From the NCBI GenBank assembly GCA_937915775.1, contig CALGGQ010000136.1, positions 1 to 7,246 on the forward strand: DNA of 7,246 nt, read 5' to 3'. This document shows positions 1 to 6,072 of the stretch, in pieces. Each line of letters starts with the position of its first letter. Positions within the stretch are counted from its first letter, which is position 1. The notes below the pieces were generated by a model that saw nothing but the letters and a program-made list of their open reading frames with translations, did no database searches and was not told the origin of the DNA. The DNA is from an uncultured Clostridia bacterium (lineage in GTDB: Bacteria; Bacillota; Clostridia; Oscillospirales; Acutalibacteraceae). The translations under genes were made by a program, and so were the position numbers.

Positions 1-1
1 C

Positions 2-1354
2 AAGGGACTTAGTCTTTTGCTGATCGTCGGTGCGTATGCCGGCAGCTGGTATGGCTATTATGCCCAGCATCTGCTGTATCCTTATTATCGCCGCGGCAAC
101 TGGGTATTCATTGCTTTGTTTACGGTTTTATATCTATTCCTCGCCCGCGTGTATGAAGCCTATTTGATTACGACTAACCGTATTACGGAAACGATTTATT
201 CTCAGGTGTTGTCTTTTCTGATAGCCGACGGCTTTATGTTCGTTATCACCTGGCTGGTCAATAAGCTGTTCCCGAATGTGATACCGATTTTGCTGACAGT
301 GCTTGCGCAGATAGTGATAACGGTTATCTGGTCGGTGGCTTCGCATATCTGGTATTTTAAGCATCACAGCGCCAAGAGTACCGTTGTTGTGTTCGATGAG
401 CGCAAGGAGCTTGAACAGCTGATTTATGAATATGGGTATGACAAAAAGTTTGACGTCAAAAAGATTATTTCTATAGAAGATTGCATACAGAATATGGACG
501 TGCTTTCCGATGTGGAAACGGTGTTTCTTTCCGATATTCATTCCCACGACCGTAACAGTATTCTGAAATACTGCATTCAAAACGGTATTACGGTATATGT
601 GATTCCGCGTATCGGCGATGTGATTATGAGCGGTGCTAAAAGTATGCATCTGTTTCATATGCCGCTGCTACGGGTTGCGCGCTATCATCCGGCACCTGAG
701 TATACGCTGCTGAAACGCGTATTCGATATTCTCTTCAGCCTTGTTGGATTGATTGTGTTTTTACCGGCGATGCTCGTGATTGCACTGGCTATCAAGCTAT
801 CGGACGGCGGTCCCGTCTTTTATCGTCAGGAACGGCTGACAAAGGATGGCAAGCGCTTTAATGTAATTAAGTTCCGCAGCATGCGTGTTGACGCGGAGTG
901 CGACGGTGTGGCAAGGCTCTCTACCGGCGAAAACGATGACCGAATCACAAAGGTCGGCAAAATTATCCGTAAAATCCGTTTTGATGAGCTGCCGCAGTTT
1001 ATCAATATTCTGAAGGGCGAGATGTCCTTTGTCGGTCCCCGACCGGAGCGACCGGAAATTGCCGCGCAGTATGAGCAGGTCATCCCCGAATTCTCACTTC
1101 GACTGCAAGCGAAGGCAGGCTTGACAGGCTATGCGCAGGTCTACGGAAAATATAACACGACGCCGTATAACAAACTGGAGATGGATTTGCAGTACATTGC
1201 AAAGCCGAGTATCTTAGAGGATTTGCGTATACTTTTTGCCACCTTCAAAATACTGCTGATTCCCGAAAGCACACAGGGAATCGATACGCAGGGTCTGACG
1301 GCGATGGAAACAGCAGACGATAGAACAGTAGAGAAGGAAACCGTTTTACGGTAA
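2..1354 (+). CDS. Polyprenyl-phosphate sugar-1-phosphate transferase (initiating glycosyltransferase), 5' partial
   Basis: This membrane enzyme transfers a sugar-1-phosphate from a nucleotide sugar to undecaprenyl phosphate, the first step of repeat-unit assembly. The frame is open to the left edge, so the TTG at 17 is probably not the true start; residues below are counted from it. Hydrophobic segments lie at about 29-46, 62-82 and 88-112, with part of an earlier one at the edge. A CoA-binding-like/flavodoxin-type domain follows at about 120-225. The C-terminal bacterial sugar transferase domain begins with a hydrophobic helix at about 235-262 containing Pro250, where this family has a helix-breaking proline. 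It then shows KFRSM (285-289), DELPQ with the acidic pair D323-E324 that matches the catalytic Asp-Glu dyad known from PglC, GPRP (340-343) and AGLTGYAQV. The architecture is that of WbaP/CpsE-type enzymes (CoA_binding_3 plus PF02397). The donor sugar cannot be told. The last 25 or so residues are a polar tail. The stop lies four bases before the next gene. Confidence 0.95.
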   Translation, partial: KGLSLLLIVGAYAGSWYGYYAQHLLYPYYRRGNWVFIALFTVLYLFLARVYEAYLITTNRITETIYSQVLSFLIADGFMFVITWLVNKLFPNVIPILLTVLAQIVITVIWSVASHIWYFKHHSAKSTVVVFDERKELEQLIYEYGYDKKFDVKKIISIEDCIQNMDVLSDVETVFLSDIHSHDRNSILKYCIQNGITVYVIPRIGDVIMSGAKSMHLFHMPLLRVARYHPAPEYTLLKRVFDILFSLVGLIVFLPAMLVIALAIKLSDGGPVFYRQERLTKDGKRFNVIKFRSMRVDAECDGVARLSTGENDDRITKVGKIIRKIRFDELPQFINILKGEMSFVGPRPERPEIAAQYEQVIPEFSLRLQAKAGLTGYAQVYGKYNTTPYNKLEMDLQYIAKPSILEDLRILFATFKILLIPESTQGIDTQGLTAMETADDRTVEKETVLR

Positions 1355-1358
1355 ACAT

Positions 1359-2570
1359 ATGAAAAAAGACATTTTGTTTTTATGCCAGTTCTTCTATCCG
1401 GAACACAATTCCTCTGCTACACTGCCGTTTGATACGGCAAAGCATCTGGCAGAAAACGGCTATTCGGTGGACGCACTGTGCGGCTATCCGAAAGAGTATG
1501 CCGATGAAACAGGTGTTCCCGCAAAGGAGCGCAGGGACGGTGTAAGCATCAAGCGGCTGCATTACATACAGTTGTCCCGCGTCGGCAGGCTCGGCAGGCT
1601 GATTAACTATTTTTCCTTCACCCTTGCCGTTTTATTTCACTTATTCCGACTTGGCAGATACCGCGCGGTAGTGGTTTACTCCAATCCGCCGATTTTGCCG
1701 CTGGCACCGATTCTTGCTAATCGGTTATTCAAAACCAAAATAATTTTTGTCGCATATGACATATATCCCGAGGTGGCGTATGCCTCCGCATCGCTGGACC
1801 GGGGCGGGCTGATTGACCGTGTAATGAAGCGGCTCAATCGTTCATTATACAAAAGAGCATCGGCTGTGGTTGCCTTAACGGAAGAAATGAAGCGCTTCAT
1901 TCTGGATAACAGGGAAGAAGCAGAGGAAAGCCGTGTGGCAGTCATTCCGAACTGGGCGCACGAAAACGGACGTCTGGCTACGGTTGATGACTATGCTGCC
2001 TTAGGGTATACACCCGAACAGTTGATTGTATCCTATTTCGGCAATATGGGCATCTGCCAGGATGTGGAAACGATGCTCGCTGCCTGCAGAGCGCTGCAGG
2101 ACAGGGAAGATATTCAGTTCCTGATTGTCGGTCACGGAAACAAAAAAGATTATGTGGCAGAGCAGACAAAGAAGCTGCCCAATGTGAAAGTGCTGGATTT
2201 TTTGACAGGCGATGCATTTGAAAAGGCGCTTGCCGTTTCCGATTGTGGCATCGTCAGCCTGGAAAAAGGTCTGAAGGGCACCTGCGCTCCGAGTAAGTAT
2301 TACAGTTATCTGCAAAGCGGCTGCGCGGTACTGACGGTTACGGAACCGGACAGCTATCTGGCACAGGAGGTTGCCGAAGCCGCTATCGGCGCCGCCGTCT
2401 GTATCGGCGACGCGGATTCGCTGACGGAGGCAATCTGCCGATTGGCAGACAACCGCAATGCCTGCACGGCGATGTGCCTGAAAGCGAAGGCGTTGTATGA
2501 CAGTACTTATGACAAACGGCATGCTATGGAAAAATACTCAGAATTAATCGGCAGAATTCTGAAACAGTAA
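1359..2570 (+). CDS. GT4 glycosyltransferase, WbuB-like
   Basis: Predicted cytoplasmic or membrane-associated GT-B fold glycosyltransferase of 403 residues, a normal length for the family, adding a sugar to the lipid-linked intermediate. The N-terminal half opens with CQFFYPEHNSSA and a helix before a GYSV strand, as in WbuB/WcaI-type enzymes. It carries the family motif DIYPEVA at 134-140, then ALTEEM near 172 and IPNW at 196-199. The donor half begins at YFGNMG (226-231) and has PSKYYSYLQSG at 311-321, where this subfamily has an SK-type nucleotide-sugar loop in place of a classic EX7E. A hydrophobic stretch at about 84-100 may bind the membrane. The ATG at 1359 is the first possible start after an in-frame TAG at 1329. 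The nearest purine-rich box (about 1332-1340) is 18 bases away, so translation probably depends on coupling to the preceding gene, four bases upstream. The acceptor and donor sugars are unknown, and WbuB itself is not implied. Confidence 0.92.
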   Translation: MKKDILFLCQFFYPEHNSSATLPFDTAKHLAENGYSVDALCGYPKEYADETGVPAKERRDGVSIKRLHYIQLSRVGRLGRLINYFSFTLAVLFHLFRLGRYRAVVVYSNPPILPLAPILANRLFKTKIIFVAYDIYPEVAYASASLDRGGLIDRVMKRLNRSLYKRASAVVALTEEMKRFILDNREEAEESRVAVIPNWAHENGRLATVDDYAALGYTPEQLIVSYFGNMGICQDVETMLAACRALQDREDIQFLIVGHGNKKDYVAEQTKKLPNVKVLDFLTGDAFEKALAVSDCGIVSLEKGLKGTCAPSKYYSYLQSGCAVLTVTEPDSYLAQEVAEAAIGAAVCIGDADSLTEAICRLADNRNACTAMCLKAKALYDSTYDKRHAMEKYSELIGRILKQ

Positions 2571-2574
2571 GGAA
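2569..2574 (+). promoter_or_regulatory. Ribosome binding site for the third gene
   Basis: AAGGAA overlaps the TAA stop of the preceding gene and lies six bases before the ATG at 2581. It supports that ATG and close translational linkage between the two genes. Confidence 0.7.
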
Positions 2575-2580
2575 ATAAGA

Positions 2581-3723
2581 ATGAGGGCTTTATTGATTAA
2601 CGGCGTGTGCGGCGTAAAGAGCACCGGCAGAATCTGCACGGATATTGCTGCTTCACTCGAAGCACAGGGCTACGAAGTCAAAATTGCATACGGCAGAGAA
2701 ACCGTACCTCAGGCATATCAAAAGTATGCCGTAAAAATCGGCAACGAGCTTGATTTTTGTATCCATGCTGCCTGCTCTATGCTGCTGGATATGCACGGGC
2801 TTGCCTCCGTAAGAGCCACAAAGCAATTTATCAGATGGGCGGAGAAATACAATCCTGATTTGCTCTGGCTGCACAATCTTCACGGCTACTATATCAATTA
2901 CCGCCTTCTATTTAACTGGATTAAAACCCGCCCGCAGATGCAGGTGAAATGGACGCTGCACGACTGCTGGGCGTTTACGGGACGGTGCTCTCATTATATG
3001 ATGGCAGGGTGCGATAAATGGAAAAGCACCTGCGATCACTGTCCGCAAAAGCATAAATACCCCGCCACTTATCTTCTCGATGGCAGCAAACGCAATTTGA
3101 AACAAAAGCATCATGCGTTTGGCGGGGTAAAGAATATGACGATTATTACACCAAGCCGGTGGCTGGCAGAGCAGGTGAAGCAGAGCTTTCTTGCGGAATA
3201 TCCTGTTACGGTGCAGCACAATACGGTGGATACAAATGTGTTTCGCCCGACGGAAAGCGATTTCAGAAAAGCACATTCCCTGGACGGTAAAAAAATCATT
3301 CTCGGCGTTGCGGCTCCCTGGAGTAAGGAAAAGGGACTGGATGATTATGTGCGACTGTCAGCCCTTTTGGATGATGTCTATCAGTTGGTGTTGGTCGGAT
3401 TGAATCAAAAACAGTTAGCTGCTTTGCCGCCGTCAATTCTCGGTTTAGAAAGAACGGACAGCGTCGCGGAACTGGCGGCTATCTATTCCGCTGCAGACGT
3501 CTATCTCAATCTCACCTATGAAGATAATTATCCCACCACGAATTTAGAGGCGCAGGCTTGCGGCACGCCGGTTATCACTTACCGTACCGGCGGAAGTCCG
3601 GAAAGTGTGCCGACCGAAAATGTGGTGCCCTGCGGTGATGTGGTTGCCGCCTATAACGCCGTTGTCCGTCTTTGTGAAACTCTTTCCGAGCAAAAAACGG
3701 CTGACAAAAGTGGAACGCTATGA
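2581..3723 (+). CDS. GT4 glycosyltransferase with Cys/Trp-rich HDCW motif (WcaC-like)
   Basis: Predicted GT-B glycosyltransferase of 380 residues in the GT4 family, acting on the lipid-linked glycan. The N-terminus has LLINGVCGVKSTGRI, matching the glycine-containing acceptor-side loop of WcaC-like enzymes. WLHNLHGYYIN follows at about 96-106. The central segment HDCWAFTGRC (127-136) leads into GCDKW (143-147) and CDHCPQ (151-156), a pattern I recognise from this subfamily. TPSRWLAEQV opens the linker, and the donor domain begins near ILGVAAPWSKEKG. The nucleotide-sugar site reads EDNYPTTNLEAQACGTP, in which D315 and E323 occupy the two acidic positions of the usual EX7E motif, followed by TGGSPE (336-341). 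All expected elements are present and no frameshift is seen. The start is well supported by the AAGGAA box. The stop overlaps the next start by four bases (ATGA). The specific sugars are unknown. Confidence 0.92.
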   Translation: MRALLINGVCGVKSTGRICTDIAASLEAQGYEVKIAYGRETVPQAYQKYAVKIGNELDFCIHAACSMLLDMHGLASVRATKQFIRWAEKYNPDLLWLHNLHGYYINYRLLFNWIKTRPQMQVKWTLHDCWAFTGRCSHYMMAGCDKWKSTCDHCPQKHKYPATYLLDGSKRNLKQKHHAFGGVKNMTIITPSRWLAEQVKQSFLAEYPVTVQHNTVDTNVFRPTESDFRKAHSLDGKKIILGVAAPWSKEKGLDDYVRLSALLDDVYQLVLVGLNQKQLAALPPSILGLERTDSVAELAAIYSAADVYLNLTYEDNYPTTNLEAQACGTPVITYRTGGSPESVPTENVVPCGDVVAAYNAVVRLCETLSEQKTADKSGTL

Positions 3724-4826
3724 AGGTTTTATTTACAACGAATTTCCCGTCAATGTACCGTGTGGATTTTTTTAACGAACTCGGTAAGCATTGTGATTTG
3801 ACGGTTGCCTATGAAAGACGCCATGCAGCGCACAGAAATAAAAAATGGCTGGGTACCGATGCAGAGAACTTTTGCGCGGTAAATCTCGATATGCGGCGCT
3901 TCCGGCGCAGTCAGAGTATCGGTTTTGGCATTGTAAACATCATCAGACAGCAGCCATTTGATTTTATCGTTTTTTCGGGCTATTCCTCTCCCTCAGTCAT
4001 TTTTGCTGTACTGTATTGTCAGTTAAAGAAGATTCCGTATTATTTTGAATATGACGGAGGGTTTGACGAGCATGATAACCCTGTTATAGCCCATCTGAAA
4101 AAACGGCTGCTTCTTCCGGCGGCGGGACATTTCATTACCTGTAAGGAATTGGAGCAATATCTGAAAGGTATCGGTGTTTCTGATGAAAGACTGATAAGAT
4201 ATCCGTTTTCTTCCGTGCGTGAAGCGCAGATGGCTTTGCAACCGCCCACCGATGCAGAGAGAGAACATCTCAGGGCGCAACTCGGCATTGCAGAGGAAAA
4301 GGTTGTTCTGACGGTCGGACAATTCATTCACCGCAAAGGCTTGGATGTGTTGTTAAAGGCTGCAGCATCGCTGGATAGTTCTACGGGGATTTATTTCATT
4401 GGCGGTAAGCCGACAGAGGATTATCTTGTGCTGATTGACGAAGGCCAGTTACAGCATATTCATTTTATTGAATTTATTTCTCATGATGAATTAAACGATT
4501 GGTACAGAGCATGCGATGTGTTTGTTTTGCCGACACGTTATGATATATGGGGTCTGGTTATCAATGAGGCGATGGCAAACGGTATTCCGATTATTTCTAC
4601 CTCACGTTGCGTAGCGGCAACAGAGCTGATTAGCGATGGGGTTAACGGCTATATTGTGAAGCCGGATGAGCCTGAGCTGCTTGCCGAAAGAATACAGAGC
4701 GTGCTTAGCAACGAAGCGGCTGCAACGGAGATGGGCCGGCAGGGGCTGGAACGTATCAGACCTTTCAGCATTGAAGGAATGGCAAAGGCACATTATGCGT
4801 TTTTTGAGGAGCACTTTACACGGTGA
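3720..4826 (+). CDS. GT4 glycosyltransferase (canonical Glycos_transf_1 C-terminal domain)
   Basis: Predicted GT-B fold glycosyltransferase of 368 residues. The N-terminus has FTTNFPSMYRVDFFNEL, a form of the YR.xFF opening common in polysaccharide GT4 enzymes. Other landmarks are EYDGGF at 110-115, and YPFSS at 161-165 shortly before the donor domain. The donor domain (about 185-365) shows VGQFIHRKG (199-207), whose Arg-Lys pair typically contacts the nucleotide diphosphate, and YDIWGLVINEAMANG, where D275 and E283 form a D-x7-E version of EX7E. It ends with a typical DGVNGYIV strand-turn and a C-terminal helix. The ATG overlaps the preceding TGA in an ATGA arrangement, implying coupled translation; a weak GTGGAA lies just upstream. 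It is intact and looks like a working enzyme. Its place in the assembly order and its substrates are not readable from sequence. Confidence 0.93.
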   Translation: MKVLFTTNFPSMYRVDFFNELGKHCDLTVAYERRHAAHRNKKWLGTDAENFCAVNLDMRRFRRSQSIGFGIVNIIRQQPFDFIVFSGYSSPSVIFAVLYCQLKKIPYYFEYDGGFDEHDNPVIAHLKKRLLLPAAGHFITCKELEQYLKGIGVSDERLIRYPFSSVREAQMALQPPTDAEREHLRAQLGIAEEKVVLTVGQFIHRKGLDVLLKAAASLDSSTGIYFIGGKPTEDYLVLIDEGQLQHIHFIEFISHDELNDWYRACDVFVLPTRYDIWGLVINEAMANGIPIISTSRCVAATELISDGVNGYIVKPDEPELLAERIQSVLSNEAAATEMGRQGLERIRPFSIEGMAKAHYAFFEEHFTR

Positions 4827-4853
4827 ACCAACAGACAGCTCATACATAGTGTC

Positions 4854-4859
4854 AGAGGA
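4854..4859 (+). promoter_or_regulatory. Ribosome binding site that decides the TTG start of the fifth gene
   Basis: AGAGGA sits nine bases before the TTG at 4869. An in-frame TGA at 4860-4862 rules out longer versions. A CTG at 4863 is in frame but too close to the box, so TTG is the best start. Confidence 0.65.
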
Positions 4860-4868
4860 TGACTGAAA

Positions 4869-6059
4869 TTGAAAATCATTTTTTTAAGTTTAATGTTTTC
4901 CGAAAAGCAGCTTGACAATGCTTTTCAGTATTCCAAATGCGGTGTGCAGATGGCGCCTCACACTTTTCAACAGAATTTGTGCAGGGGGCTGGAGGCTATC
5001 GACGGCGTTTCGCTCTATAAAGTAGCGTGTCCGCCAATCGGCAGTTTCCCATTGAACTATCAAAAGCTGCTGATTGCATCAGAGCATTCGGAGGATATCA
5101 CATCAGTCGGCTTTCTTAATGTTCCGAAGCTGAAGTATTGGATGCAGGAGCAGTCAATCGTTTCTGCGGTTAAACCAATGCTAAGCGACGGTGAACCGAC
5201 GGTACTGCTTGTCTATACGCTGCATATACCGTTTATGCGGGCGGCTTACCGGTTGAAGCAGGCTTTTCCGCAAATGAAGGTTTGTTTAATCCAGACGGAT
5301 TCCGTTCCCGGCATTGACGATATGGAAAAGCATATGACCAAGGAGGCAGCTGCCAGAGGGCATAAGCTGCTGCAGCTCTCCCGATGCTGTGACGGATTTG
5401 TGATACTGACCAAGTGTTTAAAAGAACCGCTGCAGGTTGGTGACAGGCCGTATACCGTCGTGGAGGGAATTGCGTCCGAGCTTCCGGTTTACAAAACAGA
5501 TGTTCAAACACCCCACAAAATAAAAACCTTTCTGTATTCCGGTTCATTAAATACAGCATACGGTATCAAGGAACTGACAGAGGCGTTTTTACTGACAGAA
5601 CACAAGCTGATGATTTGTGGCACCGGTGATTACCAACCTCAGCTGCTGAAAATCATTAATGATAATAAGCGGCATAATATTGAATATTTAGGCTTTCTTC
5701 CCCCGGAAAAGCTGGCGGCTATCCGGTGCTCGGCGGACTTTCTGATCAATCCGCGGCAACCGAGCGGAACGTATACAAAATACAGCTTTCCGTCAAAAAC
5801 GATGGAGTATCTCGCATCTGCCGTTCCCACCGTTATGTATCGGTTGGAGGGAATACCGGATGAGTATTTTCCGTATCTCAACTTCTTAACGGGAACAACG
5901 CCGTCAGCGATTGCCAAGGAGCTGCGGCAGCTCTGTGATACGGATTATCAGCTCCTCGCCAATAAGGCGCAGCAGGGAAGAGCGTTTGTGATGGAAAACA
6001 AAAATGAACTTGTTCAGGCAAAAAGAGTTCATAGTTTACTGAAAGAATTATTTAAGTAG
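4869..6059 (+). CDS. Divergent GT4-like glycosyltransferase, TTG start
   Basis: Predicted glycosyltransferase of 396 residues. The N-terminus (MKIIFLSLMFSEKQLDNAFQ, then CGVQMAPHTFQQNLCRGLE) resembles a Firmicute group of capsule and exopolysaccharide transferases and differs from the classic GT4 opening. The C-terminal half is clearer: YSGSL at 223-227 starts the donor domain, MICGTGDY follows, then INPRQPSG around N294-P295-R296, and YSFPSKTMEYLASAVP from 305. Here E313 fits the second acidic position of EX7E, but the first position is Y305, so the site is of the SFPSK type. GIPDEY follows, as often seen in this group. A 42-base gap separates it from the preceding gene, the longest in the window. 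The strong AGAGGA box may offset the weak TTG codon. Glycosyltransferase class is well supported; the substrate is unknown. Confidence 0.88.
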   Translation: MKIIFLSLMFSEKQLDNAFQYSKCGVQMAPHTFQQNLCRGLEAIDGVSLYKVACPPIGSFPLNYQKLLIASEHSEDITSVGFLNVPKLKYWMQEQSIVSAVKPMLSDGEPTVLLVYTLHIPFMRAAYRLKQAFPQMKVCLIQTDSVPGIDDMEKHMTKEAAARGHKLLQLSRCCDGFVILTKCLKEPLQVGDRPYTVVEGIASELPVYKTDVQTPHKIKTFLYSGSLNTAYGIKELTEAFLLTEHKLMICGTGDYQPQLLKIINDNKRHNIEYLGFLPPEKLAAIRCSADFLINPRQPSGTYTKYSFPSKTMEYLASAVPTVMYRLEGIPDEYFPYLNFLTGTTPSAIAKELRQLCDTDYQLLANKAQQGRAFVMENKNELVQAKRVHSLLKELFK

Positions 6060-6063
6060 AGGA
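6058..6063 (+). promoter_or_regulatory. Ribosome binding site that decides the GTG start of the sixth gene
   Basis: AGAGGA overlaps the TAG stop of the preceding gene and is nine bases before the GTG at 6073. A TTG at 6064 is in frame but directly abuts the box, so GTG is preferred. Confidence 0.65.
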
Positions 6064-6072
6064 TTGGCGTAC

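Noticed and set aside
17..19. TTG as the true start of the first gene
   Set aside because: The frame is open to the window edge, a membrane segment expected at the N-terminus appears cut, and no ribosome binding site is visible in the available bases.
134..658. Long minus-strand open frame of 174 codons opposite the first gene
   Set aside because: Its product is rich in His, Asn and Arg with no recognisable domain, and it lies wholly within a clearly coding + strand domain; it is an antisense shadow.
2001..2522. Minus-strand open frame of 173 codons opposite the second gene
   Set aside because: It mirrors the conserved donor domain of the glycosyltransferase, and the protein has no family resemblance.
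4666..4866. Plus-strand open frame crossing the end of the fourth gene and the 42-base gap
   Set aside because: It is out of frame with an intact conserved C-terminus, has no family motif and no good ribosome binding site; not a frameshifted extension.
4872..4890. A-rich then T7 stretch at the start of the fifth gene resembling a terminator tail
   Set aside because: There is no G+C-rich stem before it and it lies inside coding sequence.
5345..5377. Short palindromes based on CAGCTG (5345-5354, 5365-5377 and also 5919-5933)
   Set aside because: They use common CTG, CAG and GCA codons in this gene and show no shared spacing or sequence beyond CAGCTG, so they are best explained by codon preference.
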